A stretch of DNA of 64,000 bases from Actinokineospora inagensis DSM 44258 (GTDB taxonomy: Bacteria; Actinomycetota; Actinomycetes; Mycobacteriales; Pseudonocardiaceae), in the NCBI RefSeq assembly GCF_000482865.1, contig NZ_AXWW01000005.1, positions 155,479 to 219,478 on the forward strand, written 5' to 3'. Within the stretch, counting starts at the first letter, position 1, and each line of letters opens with the position of its first letter. The translations under genes were made by a program, and so were the position numbers. The notes under the pieces were generated by a model. It ran no database searches and was not told where the DNA came from. It saw only the letters and a list, made by a program, of their open reading frames with translations. Positions 35,524 to 43,677 of this stretch are shown one piece after another.

Positions 35524-35543
35524 ACCCCGCCCCCGACCAGGGG

Positions 35544-36263
35544 TCAGAGTTCGCCTAGGTAACCGCGCTGGCGGCCCGCGTAGGTGTTGCCCGCGTACCA
35601 GTCGCCGCGGCCGGTGGGGGTGAGGTCGAGGATGCCCCAGATGGGGTTGAGCATGTCGAAGGCGCCTTCGGCGTCGTCCATGAAGTTGGCGCGCTGGGTG
35701 TAGAAGTGGCGCACCTGGTCGCCCTCGCGGCGGAACACGCTGAACATGGGGAGCTGGTCGCCACTCTCGGTTTCCGCGTGGACGTCCAGGTTGAAGGTGT
35801 TCTTGAAGCTGGAGGCGAACCGCAGGCCGTCCCAGCCGCGGCGCTGGGCCCAGCCGCGGATCTCGGCGACCGGGGCCTTGGCGATCACCGCGAACGCGGC
35901 GTGCCGCAGGATGTGCCGGGACACGCCGTGCAGGCCGTCGACCCACAGCGAGCACATCGGGCACACCTCCTGCTCACCCGGGTGGAACATCATGTGGTAG
36001 ACGACCAGGGTGTCCCGGTCGCCGAACAGCTCGACCAGGCTGACCTCCTCGATCGGCTCGGTCAGCCCCAGGTCGAGCGGTCCCTCCTCGAACACGTAGT
36101 CGTCGAGCACCGGGCCGGGCGGCAGGTCGCGGCGCAGCGCGGCCAGTCGGTGCACCTCGGCGTGCAGGTCGTGCTCGGCCCGGTCCAGCTCGGTCCGCGC
36201 GGCGATGTACTCGTCGCTCGCCCCGGTCGGCCACATCGGGTTCTCGGGGCTGCTGTCGCTCAC
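35544..36263 (-). CDS. DUF899 thioredoxin-like protein
   Basis: 239 aa with the DUF899 signature: VVYHMMFHPGEQEVCPMCSLWVDGL (C-x2-C in a thioredoxin-like position) and AIAKAPVAEIRGWAQRRGW-type sequence, then MLNPIWGILDLTPTGRGDWY. The family has a thioredoxin-like fold and often pairs with stress or biosynthetic genes; function is unproven. The GTG start has GGGAG upstream. It converges on tebC with a 20-bp gap. A TATACA box near 36330 on the minus strand may be its -10. Confidence 0.88.
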   Translation of the reverse strand: MSDSSPENPMWPTGASDEYIAARTELDRAEHDLHAEVHRLAALRRDLPPGPVLDDYVFEEGPLDLGLTEPIEEVSLVELFGDRDTLVVYHMMFHPGEQEVCPMCSLWVDGLHGVSRHILRHAAFAVIAKAPVAEIRGWAQRRGWDGLRFASSFKNTFNLDVHAETESGDQLPMFSVFRREGDQVRHFYTQRANFMDDAEGAFDMLNPIWGILDLTPTGRGDWYAGNTYAGRQRGYLGEL

Positions 36264-36360
36264 CGTGGTTTCTCCCTCGCCTGTCGCACGTGTGCGGGCG
36301 GCCACCCACGGCTCGCCCGTGATCGCCGCGAGTGTATAGCCACCGCATCGACCACGCCGA

Positions 36361-37053
36361 TCACCGCGCGGGGTGAACCCCGGCCAGGAACTCGTCGAGA
36401 AACCGTTGCGGGTAAAGAAAGACCTTCTGCTCCGGGTACGGCCTCGGCGCCGCCGGGAGGTGGTCACCGTAGAAGTACCAGCAGATCTGCCCGATCTGCT
36501 CGGTGAACAACGCGGGCCACGCCGCCCGCGGGTACAGCCCCAGGTGCCCCCCGGTCGCCGCGAACTCCCCCCGCGGCCCGAAGCCCGTCCCCAGCGCCAC
36601 GTGGCCGAACAGGTCGTGCACCGCGCGCAGGATGTCGTTGTGGCAGAACGGTTCCCCGTCGACCACCACGCCGGACGGTGCACGCAGCGGGTGGTTCGCC
36701 ACCTCGGTCGACCCGTGCCCGGATCGGGTGAGGTACACCCACAGCACCCCGGTGCGGGTTACCTGATCGATCAACGACCGCGAGTCCGGGTACGGCTGCC
36801 CGGCCTCGCGCCACGGTCGGACCACCACCCCCGCCGACCGGATCACCCGGTACTGCCGCAGGCCCTCGTCCCGCAGCACCCGGTACGAATCCTCGGCCGC
36901 GGGCGACCACGCGGGCGCCCGGTCGTGGAACCGCGCGACAGCACGGCAGAACTCCGGGTCGAGGCGGATTGTCGGCCGCCGGTAGTCGGGCGGGCGGTCC
37001 GGGAAGCGGTCCCGGCGGTAGCCCGCCGCCAGCGCCCGCAGGTCGACCGCCAT
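36361..37053 (-). CDS. Putative aromatic-amino-acid-hydroxylase-like iron protein
   Basis: 230 aa. The segment NDILRAVHDLFGHVALGTGFGP has the H-x4-H pattern used as iron ligands in pterin-dependent phenylalanine/tyrosine hydroxylases (HDLLGHVP type), and a Glu follows 34 residues later in LFTEQIGQICWYFYG where those enzymes have their third ligand. The protein is shorter than bacterial PheH (about 260-300 aa) and pterin-site conservation is unclear. A hydroxylase role is inference. It is transcribed toward the DUF899 gene and preceded by the HxlR regulator on the same strand. Confidence 0.6.
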   Translation of the reverse strand: MAVDLRALAAGYRRDRFPDRPPDYRRPTIRLDPEFCRAVARFHDRAPAWSPAAEDSYRVLRDEGLRQYRVIRSAGVVVRPWREAGQPYPDSRSLIDQVTRTGVLWVYLTRSGHGSTEVANHPLRAPSGVVVDGEPFCHNDILRAVHDLFGHVALGTGFGPRGEFAATGGHLGLYPRAAWPALFTEQIGQICWYFYGDHLPAAPRPYPEQKVFLYPQRFLDEFLAGVHPAR

Positions 37054-37131
37054 CGTGCCCCCGTGATCGAGTCCGGTGGCCAGGCTATCACTTGTGGAAG
37101 TGATCTCGGTCGGATCGGGTGCGGCGGGCGA

Positions 37132-37788
37132 TCAGGTCAGGCCGAGCAACCGGGTGCAGCGGCGGATCGCCTCCGGCTGGCCCTCCAGCTTGATCTGGCC
37201 CGCGGCCAGGGCGTCGAACGGGCTCACCATGCCCGCGCCGATCTGGATGAAGGTGTCCGGGTCGCTGCTGACCACGACCGCGACCGCGGACTCCGACTGG
37301 CCGGGCAGGAACCGCGCGGCGCCACCGGTCACCGACACGGCGAAGACCTCCTCGCCGACGCGGAACTCGTAGGTCTCGTCGGTGTCGGGCACGCGGTCGC
37401 CGTCCACCATGGCCTGGACGGCGATGATGCCCCACTCGGCGCGGATCTCGCCGCCGTCGCGGTCGTCGGCGGACAGGAACTGCATGCCCCACCGCGCGAG
37501 CCCCAGCACGGGACCGCGTAACTGCTGCCCGCGGTCGGTGAGCCGGTACAGCTTGGCGCGACCGTCGCCGGGCACCGGGAGCTGCTCGACCAGGCCGTGC
37601 TCGCCCAGCGTGCGCAGCCGCTCGGCGAGCAGGTTCGGGCCGATGCCGGGCAGGTTGTCCAGCAGCTCGTTGAACCGCAGCGCGCTGACCAGGAGTTCGC
37701 GCACCAGCAGCAGGGTCCACCGCTCACCGATGATGTTCAGCCCCGCGGCGAGGCCGCAGAACTGCCCGTAGTCGCGCTTTCCCGCCAT
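37132..37788 (-). CDS. HxlR-type regulator with C-terminal SCP2-like domain (1)
   Basis: 218 aa. Residues about 8-105 are an HxlR winged helix: GLNIIGERWTLLLVRELLVSALRFNELLDNLPGIGPNLLAERLRTLGEHGLVEQ. The C-terminal half (about 125-215) resembles an SCP2 sterol-carrier-like ligand domain (SDPDTFIQIGAGMVSPFDALAAGQIKLEG). It is closely related to the second copy at 55176-55814. ATG 37788 is chosen because AGGGGA lies just upstream. It is divergent from the P450 gene. It probably senses a hydrophobic pathway molecule (inference). Confidence 0.88.
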   Translation of the reverse strand: MAGKRDYGQFCGLAAGLNIIGERWTLLLVRELLVSALRFNELLDNLPGIGPNLLAERLRTLGEHGLVEQLPVPGDGRAKLYRLTDRGQQLRGPVLGLARWGMQFLSADDRDGGEIRAEWGIIAVQAMVDGDRVPDTDETYEFRVGEEVFAVSVTGGAARFLPGQSESAVAVVVSSDPDTFIQIGAGMVSPFDALAAGQIKLEGQPEAIRRCTRLLGLT

Positions 37789-37838
37789 CTCGTCCCCTGC
37801 CGGCTCAGCGAGGCCGTCCATTCCGGCAACTCGATCCA

Positions 37839-37872
37839 GATAGTAACACCGAGAAACACCCGTTGGTAGTAA
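37839..37872 (-). promoter_or_regulatory. Repeated TTACTAYC half-sites before the HxlR gene
   Basis: On the minus strand TTACTACC (37865-37872) and TTACTATC (37839-37846) form a direct repeat 26 bp apart, 50-85 bp upstream of the HxlR start. TACT-type half-sites are known for HxlR-family operators. Similar sequences occur before cluster genes near 55.8 and 57.2 kb. Low-complexity A/T content makes chance matches possible. Confidence 0.45.
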
Positions 37873-37990
37873 TAGCTGCCCCATTGGAAGGACGTGGGCG
37901 CGTGCGTTTCGCGACCGTCCGCCAGCCCGCCGGGTTGACCAGTCCGCTATGTATTATCGTAGTCAACTCCTCATCCCCGGAGGTTTCCCG

Positions 37991-39334
37991 GTGACTGTGA
38001 CGGATGTCCTGACCCCGGCCACCGCCCCCGGCGCGCTCCCGCTGCTCGGCCACGCCCTGGCGATGAAGCGCGCCCCCCGCGAGTTCCTGCTGTCGCTGCA
38101 GGACACCGACCCGGTGGTCGCGATCCGGTTGGGCAGGCAGGTCGTCTACGTCATCAACGACCCCGACCTGATCCGCTCCGCGCTGCGCGACCCGGAGACC
38201 TTCGGCAAGGGCGGGATCATCACCGAGCGGTTCCGCGCCATGTTCGGCAACGGCCTGGGCATCTCCGACGGGGAACTGCACCGCCGCCAGCGCGCCCTCA
38301 TGCAGCCCGCGTTCAGCCACACCCGCATCGTCGGCTACGCGGCCCTGATGACCGCCGAGGCCGAGTCCCGGCTCTCGTCCTGGCACGACGGCGAGGTCCT
38401 GGCCGTGCACCGGGAGATGGCCGACCTGGCCCTGACCAACCTGACCCGCGCCATGTTCTCCGCCGACACCAACGTCGACGGCGACCGGTTCCGCCGGGCC
38501 ACCGCCACCGTCCTCAACGGCCTCTACCGCCGCGTCATGGACCCCACCGGCCTGCTCTCGCGGCTGCCCACCCCCGCGAACCGCCGCTACCAGGAGGCCG
38601 AGGCCCACCTGCGCGACACGATCGACAGCGTCATCGCCCGGCACCGCGCCGCCCCGGCCGACCACGGCGACCTGCTGTCCATGCTCCTGCTGTCCCGGGA
38701 CGACGACGGCCGGTCGGCGATGTCGGACCAGCAACTGCACGACGAGGTCATGACCATCTTCATCGCGGGCGCCGAGAGCATCGCCAACACGCTGACCTGG
38801 GCCTGCCACGAGGTCGCCGCGCACCCCGAGGTCGAGTCCCGGCTGCTCGCCGAGGCCGACCAGGTGTTGTCCGGCCGGGTCGCCGAGTACGTGGACCTGG
38901 CGAGCCTCACCTACACCAAGCAGGTCATCAGCGAGACCCTGCGCTACCGCACCCAGGGCTGGGCGCTGAGCCGCACCACCACCCGCGCCACCAGCATCGG
39001 CGGCTACCAGATCCCCCGGGGCGCCGCGATCATGTACAGCCCGCACGCCCTCAACCACAACCCGGCCTTCCACCGCTCCCCCGAGCGGTTCGACCCGGAC
39101 CGCTGGTCGCCGAACACGAGGACGGCGGCACCGCGGGGCGCCTACATCCCGTTCGGCACCGGCAACCACACCTGCATCGGCGAGCCGTTCGCGCTGACCG
39201 AGATGACCCTCACCCTGGCCTCCGTCGCGTCGCGCTGGCGGCTCACCCCGGTTCCCGGTCACACCCCCAAACCCAAGACGGCGCTGACCATGCCGGTCGA
39301 CTCCCTGCCGATGGTCGCGCACCGCAGGCACTGA
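37991..39334 (+). CDS. Cytochrome P450
   Basis: 447 aa, soluble class. The heme loop is FGTGNHTCIGEPFA (Cys395 as thiolate ligand), K-helix ExxR is ETLR (315-318), and RFDPDRW gives the PERF-like motif. In the I-helix the usual A-G-x-E-T-T reads AGAESI (259-264), so the conserved Thr that helps O2 activation is Ile. It is similar in size and style to actinomycete P450s of terpene and polyketide pathways. GGAGG lies 7 nt before GTG 37991. The position beside the enediyne cassette suggests tailoring oxidation. It converges on an MFS exporter gene. Confidence 0.92.
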   Translation: MTVTDVLTPATAPGALPLLGHALAMKRAPREFLLSLQDTDPVVAIRLGRQVVYVINDPDLIRSALRDPETFGKGGIITERFRAMFGNGLGISDGELHRRQRALMQPAFSHTRIVGYAALMTAEAESRLSSWHDGEVLAVHREMADLALTNLTRAMFSADTNVDGDRFRRATATVLNGLYRRVMDPTGLLSRLPTPANRRYQEAEAHLRDTIDSVIARHRAAPADHGDLLSMLLLSRDDDGRSAMSDQQLHDEVMTIFIAGAESIANTLTWACHEVAAHPEVESRLLAEADQVLSGRVAEYVDLASLTYTKQVISETLRYRTQGWALSRTTTRATSIGGYQIPRGAAIMYSPHALNHNPAFHRSPERFDPDRWSPNTRTAAPRGAYIPFGTGNHTCIGEPFALTEMTLTLASVASRWRLTPVPGHTPKPKTALTMPVDSLPMVAHRRH

Positions 39335-39339
39335 CGGCA

Positions 39340-39376
39340 GTCGAGCCGTGGAGCCCCCTGGACCCCACGGCTCGAC
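39340..39376. terminator. Hairpin between P450 and MFS genes
   Basis: GTCGAGCCGTGG (39340-39351) pairs perfectly with CCACGGCTCGAC (39365-39376) across a 13-nt loop between two convergent stop codons. Likely bidirectional terminator. Confidence 0.7.
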
Positions 39377-39390
39377 CACCCGCCCCCGAA

Positions 39391-40842
39391 CTAAACGGTC
39401 GAACGCGCGGGTTCACCCCGCGTCACCGCGGACCTGCCCCTGCGCAGCAACGGGACGATGTTGAGCAGGAGTCCGACCACGGCCACCGCGGTGACGAAGT
39501 TGAGGCCGGGGCGGAACGCCGTCAGGTTGGTGGGGTGGGAGTTGCCCGCCAGCACCGCGGTGACCACGGCGAGGACGAGCGCCGAGCCGACCTGGCCGGA
39601 GGTCTGCAGCAGACCGGCGGCCAGCCCCTGTTCCGCGTCCTCGATGCCGTCGGTGCCCTGGGCCATGATGGCGCTGAAGCCGAACCCGAAACCGCCGCCG
39701 AGCAGCAACATGGTCGGCAGGATGGCGACCGGGTAGTCCGGGGTGGTGCCCGCGGCGACCAGGAACCAGACGTAGCCCAGGCTCAGCGAGATCATCGAGA
39801 GCAGGATCAGCCGGGCGGTGCCGTAGCGGTCGATGAGCTTGCCGACCAGTGGCGAGCCGACGACCACGACGATGCCCGCCGGGAGCATGGCCAGCGCCAT
39901 CGCCATCGGCAGCCAGTGCAGCACGTTCTGCAGGTAGATCGTCATGATGAACTGGAAGCTGACGTAGGAGCCCATCAGCGCGATCAGGCTGAGGTTGGCC
40001 CGCACCACGGTCGGGATGCGCAGGATGCCGAGCCGGATGAGCGGGTGGGCGATGTGGTTCTCGATGTAGACGAACGCGGTGAGCAGGCCGACGACCACGA
40101 CGGCCGAGGCCAGGGTGAGCGGGGACAGCCAGCCGCGCTCCGGCGCGGTGACCACGGTGTAGACCGCCAGCAGCATGCCGGTGGTCAGGGTGACCGCGCC
40201 CCACAGGTCGTGGCCGCCCTCGGCGCGGGTGTGCTCGCGCGGGATGAGCCGCAGGCCGAACAGCAGGGCGCCGAGCGCGAGCGGGACCGGGGTGAGGAAC
40301 GTCCAGCGCCAGCCGACGCTGGTGAGCACGCCACCGAGGATCAGGCCAGAGGAGTACCCGCTGGCGCCGAACACGGTGAAGATCGACAGGGCTCGGTTGC
40401 GGGCAGGCCCCTCGGGGAAGGTCGTGGTGAGGATGGACATGGCCGTCGGCGCGGTGAACGCGGCGGCCAGCCCCTTGATGAACCGGGTGAGCACGAGCAG
40501 GGTGCCGTCGTCGACCAGGCCGCCGACGAACGAGGCGGCGGCGAAGGCGCCGAGGGCGATCAGGAACACGCGGCGCCGGCCGAGCAGGTCGGCGGTGCGG
40601 CCGCCGAGCAGCAGCAGGCCGCCGTAGCCCAGCACGTACCCGTTGACCAGCCACTGCAGCGTTGACTCCGGCATCCCCAGTTCGGTGCCGATGGACGGGA
40701 GCGCGACACCGACCATCGAGACGTCCATGCCGTCGAGGAACAGCACGACGCACAGCACGGCCAGCACCCCCCAGAGCCGGCCGGTCCAGACGGGGGCCCG
40801 CGTGGTGGCGGGCGACGAGAAGGTCGTATCGGTGATTGACAC
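39391..40842 (-). CDS. MFS drug exporter, 14-TM DHA2 (EmrB/QacA) type
   Basis: 483-aa membrane transporter. FLDGMDVSMVGVALPSI is the family's TM1 motif (LDxTxVNVALP type), GGRTADLLGRRRVFLIG-like sequence is motif A, and SGYSSGLILGGVLTSVGWRWTF is motif C of antiporters. Such proteins export drugs in exchange for protons and often confer self-resistance. It is divergent from a MarR gene, with two ATGC-N4-GCAT palindromes between them. The start is GTG 40842. Export of the cluster's product is plausible but unproven. Confidence 0.92.
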   Translation of the reverse strand: MSITDTTFSSPATTRAPVWTGRLWGVLAVLCVVLFLDGMDVSMVGVALPSIGTELGMPESTLQWLVNGYVLGYGGLLLLGGRTADLLGRRRVFLIALGAFAAASFVGGLVDDGTLLVLTRFIKGLAAAFTAPTAMSILTTTFPEGPARNRALSIFTVFGASGYSSGLILGGVLTSVGWRWTFLTPVPLALGALLFGLRLIPREHTRAEGGHDLWGAVTLTTGMLLAVYTVVTAPERGWLSPLTLASAVVVVGLLTAFVYIENHIAHPLIRLGILRIPTVVRANLSLIALMGSYVSFQFIMTIYLQNVLHWLPMAMALAMLPAGIVVVVGSPLVGKLIDRYGTARLILLSMISLSLGYVWFLVAAGTTPDYPVAILPTMLLLGGGFGFGFSAIMAQGTDGIEDAEQGLAAGLLQTSGQVGSALVLAVVTAVLAGNSHPTNLTAFRPGLNFVTAVAVVGLLLNIVPLLRRGRSAVTRGEPARSTV

Positions 40843-40855
40843 GAGGCCAAACTAC

Positions 40856-40927
40856 ATGCGATCGCATCTAATGCCGCAACATATTTTGTGGAAACATAAG
40901 ATGCTTTGACATAATATGCGGCGGCAT
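40856..40927. promoter_or_regulatory. Divergent promoter with paired ATGC-N4-GCAT operators
   Basis: ATGCGATCGCAT (40856-40867) and ATGCGGCGGCAT (40916-40927) share the pattern ATGC-N4-GCAT, 60 bp apart. The second lies between TTGACA (40906-40911) and TAGGGT (40930-40935, spacing 18) of the MarR promoter. The first lies between TTGCGG and TGTAGT (spacing 17) of the MFS promoter on the other strand. A single MarR protein could repress both directions. Confidence 0.75.
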
Positions 40928-40940
40928 GCTAGGGTGCGGC

Positions 40941-41339
40941 ATGTCCAGCCTCGTCGACCAGTGGCGGTTGCTCACGCTGCGCTACAACGAGATCGCCTGC
41001 AGACTCGACCGCGCGCTCGACGAGGCCCACGACCTGAGCATGAACGAGTTCGAGACCCTCGACCGCCTCATCGGCCCAGGCGGCGACTCGCTGCGCATGC
41101 AGGACCTGGCCGCGAGCATGTACCTGAGCCAGAGCGCCCTCTCCCGCACCGTCGCCCGCCTCGAACGCGCGGGCATGGTCGAACGCAGCCTCTGCCAGTC
41201 CGACCGCCGCGGCGTGTTCGTGTGCGTCACCGCCGAGGGCCGCGCCCGCCACCATGCCGCCGCCAACACCCGACTCGCCATCCTGGCCGAACTCCTCGCC
41301 ACCGACCCGGCGGACGACCTCAGGGTCGCCCAGCACTGA
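40941..41339 (+). CDS. MarR-family regulator
   Basis: 132 aa. The winged helix is clear: LRMQDLAASMYLSQSALSRTVARLERAGMVERSLCQSDRRGVFVCVTAEGR, with the DRR wing tip. ATG 40941 is chosen because TAGGG precedes it and because homologues start just before the VDQWRLLTLRYNEI helix. It is divergent from the MFS exporter and sits next to two matched palindromes, the classical MarR-exporter arrangement. The inducing ligand is unknown. Confidence 0.92.
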   Translation: MSSLVDQWRLLTLRYNEIACRLDRALDEAHDLSMNEFETLDRLIGPGGDSLRMQDLAASMYLSQSALSRTVARLERAGMVERSLCQSDRRGVFVCVTAEGRARHHAAANTRLAILAELLATDPADDLRVAQH

Positions 41340-41874
41340 CGCCTGGCGCGGGTCCAGCCCGACCGTTGATCGTCCCAGCGAGACAGATCACGATGCGGAA
41401 CCGATCACAGTGGACGGCCGCGTGAGTTGGCCAGAGCCTGCCCTTGCCTGCTACGGGCTCGCGCCGCAACGGGACGGCTTGGCCAGAGCCTGCTCCCGAC
41501 ACGCGGCCCGCCCCACGCCAGACGCACGACCCCATTCTCCACCCGATCCCGCGCTTGACTCCGGCTCGATCCGGGTCCAGGCAGGGGCCCACCCACCCGG
41601 GGGCCGGGGGCCCATTCCTGACGGTAGCGCGACCAGGAGCTTGTCAAGGGCAGGCGACCGCAGGCTGTGCACTGCTCAGCGCCTTGTGGACAACCCACCG
41701 ACTACAACACCCATCGAACCAGCCCGGACACGACCAGGGCACCGACCTGGTCGCCCCACCGGGCGTTCAGGCGTCGATCCGCCCGCCAACGGGTTAACGA
41801 CCGTTCACCACCGACGGCAGCCCTGATTGTCTACCTCTGTAGACGTCACCGGCGCGTCTCAAAGGGTGAACGGG
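41340..41874. other. Gap between marR and the ThDP enzyme gene
   Basis: No supported gene; open frames lack codon bias. It contains a 15-bp direct repeat TTGGCCAGAGCCTGC (41427-41441 and 41479-41493) and the GTCTAC palindrome listed separately near its right end. Confidence 0.6.
41829..41844. promoter_or_regulatory. Palindrome upstream of the ThDP enzyme gene
   Basis: GTCTAC-CTCT-GTAGAC is a perfect 6+6 inverted repeat, 31 bp before the chosen ATG at 41875. Position and symmetry fit an operator. The protein that binds it is unknown, as no dedicated regulator is adjacent. Confidence 0.6.
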
Positions 41875-43554
41875 ATGTCCCGCGAACGGCGGATCGGGAG
41901 TTACCGTGACGCGGTGAAGCCGATCGACGCGTTGTTCGCCGTGTTGCGGGAAGAAGGGGTCCGGAAGGTCTTCGGGAACCCCGGTACCACCGAGTTGCCG
42001 TTCCTGGACGCGCTGGTCGACAACCCCGACATCGAGTACGTGCTGGGTGTGCACGAGGGGTCGGTCGTGGCGATGGCCGACGGGTACGCGCGGGCGACCG
42101 GGCGCACCGCGTTCGTGAGTCTCCATGTGGCGGCGGGATTGGCGAACGGGTTGATCGGGCTGCTGAACGCGTCGCGGTCGCGCACGCCGATGGTGGTGAC
42201 GGCGGGGCAGCAGGACCGGCGGCACCTGCTGGAAGACCCGATGCTGTCCGGGGACCTGGTGGGTTTGGCTCAGGCGGCGGTGAAGCAGACGTTCGACGTG
42301 CAGCACGCGCACGATCTCCCCGTGGTGCTGCGGCGGGCTTTCGCCGCCGCGACAAGGGCTCCCGCCGGGCCGGTGCTGTTGTCGATCCCGATGGACTTGC
42401 TCGCCGAGGACACAGACGTAGACCTTCCCGCCCGGTCGGTGATCGCGCCGCTCGGGGTAGCCGGTGGGGTCGAGCTCGCGGCGGAGCTGTTGGTGTCGGC
42501 CCAGCGGCCGGTGATCGTCGCCGGGGACGGGGTCGGGCGGGAGAAGGCGGTCGCCGAACTGGTGGCGCTCGCCGAGGCGGTGGGTGCGACGGTGTTCCAC
42601 CAGCCGATGCACGACGCGGTCGACTTCCCGGGGAGCCACCCGCTGTACGCGGGGTCGCTGCCGCCGGTGAACGCGGCCGTGAACAACGCTCTGACCGGGT
42701 ACGACCTGGTCTTCGTGGTCGGCGCGCACGCCTTCAACCCGCACCACTACACCCCGACGCCGCCCATCCCGGCGGGCGCGAAGGTCATCCAACTGGACCC
42801 CGACGCCGCCGAGCCGGGTCGCAACTTCCCGGTCGACGTCGGCCTGGTCGGTGGCGTCAAACCGACCGTCGCCCGGCTCACCGAACTGGTGACCGGCCGT
42901 ATCCCCGACACAAGCGCCCGGGTCGAGGCCGTGCGCGAGCGCCACGAGAACCGCTGGGTCGAGGCCGACCAGGCCGCGCGCGCCGCGTACGGGCCGCCGC
43001 CGTTCGACCCGCTGGCCGCCGTCCACGCCATCGCCGCAGGCCTGCCGAACGACTTCGTCATGGTCGAGGAGGCCATCACCAGCGGTGTCCTCATGCGCCG
43101 CGTCCTGCGCCTGGACCGCCCCGACTCGCTCGTCCACACCGTCGGCGGCGGCCTCGGCTGGGGCATCGGCGCCGCCGTCGGCACCGCGCTGGGCACGACC
43201 CGCCCGGTGGTCGCGCTACTCGGCGACGGCTGCACGATGTTCGGGTTGCAGGGCCTGTGGAACGCGGGCCGGGACCAGGTGCCGGTCACCTTCCTGGTCA
43301 TGAACAACGGCGAGTACCGGACGCTGAAGGACACCCTGGACAACCACCGGAGCCGATCCACCCAGACCGGCACCTACCACGGCCTCGACCTCACCGACAC
43401 CCGCCTGGACTTCACCAAGGCGGCCGACTTCTTCGGCGTCCCCGCCGTCCGCCCCACCGACCTGGCCGCCCTCACCGAGATCATCGCCAAGGCCACCCAC
43501 TCCCCCGGCCCGCTCCTGGTCGACATCCCGGTGACCGGCCACCCCTCGCACTGA
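41875..43554 (+). CDS. ThDP-dependent decarboxylase, benzoylformate decarboxylase family
   Basis: 559 aa. The N-terminal ThDP domain has GNPGTTELPF and the catalytic Glu in GVHEGSVVAMADGYARATG; FVSLHVAAG holds the His that matches His70 of benzoylformate decarboxylase, and VVGAHAFNPHHYTP aligns with its second active His region. The C-terminal cofactor motif runs from GDGCTMFGLQGLWNAG to MNNGEYRTL. Family members decarboxylate 2-oxo acids such as benzoylformate. ATG 41875 has AAAGGG upstream; GTG 41914 is an alternative. No mandelate genes are nearby. Confidence 0.88.
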   Translation: MSRERRIGSYRDAVKPIDALFAVLREEGVRKVFGNPGTTELPFLDALVDNPDIEYVLGVHEGSVVAMADGYARATGRTAFVSLHVAAGLANGLIGLLNASRSRTPMVVTAGQQDRRHLLEDPMLSGDLVGLAQAAVKQTFDVQHAHDLPVVLRRAFAAATRAPAGPVLLSIPMDLLAEDTDVDLPARSVIAPLGVAGGVELAAELLVSAQRPVIVAGDGVGREKAVAELVALAEAVGATVFHQPMHDAVDFPGSHPLYAGSLPPVNAAVNNALTGYDLVFVVGAHAFNPHHYTPTPPIPAGAKVIQLDPDAAEPGRNFPVDVGLVGGVKPTVARLTELVTGRIPDTSARVEAVRERHENRWVEADQAARAAYGPPPFDPLAAVHAIAAGLPNDFVMVEEAITSGVLMRRVLRLDRPDSLVHTVGGGLGWGIGAAVGTALGTTRPVVALLGDGCTMFGLQGLWNAGRDQVPVTFLVMNNGEYRTLKDTLDNHRSRSTQTGTYHGLDLTDTRLDFTKAADFFGVPAVRPTDLAALTEIIAKATHSPGPLLVDIPVTGHPSH

Positions 43555-43677
43555 CCCCCGAATCCCAGGGCATCCTGTTCCGCCTGTCCATCGTTGAGCG
43601 CGTGGGTACGTCGGTGACGCGGCGGGGTATAGGTGGGATTGCGCCTTGGCGATGCCGGGGTGTCTGGACGGAGGGTC

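Noticed and set aside
41340..41826. Small open frames on both strands
   Set aside because: Poor third-position bias, overlapping one another, and no ribosome sites.
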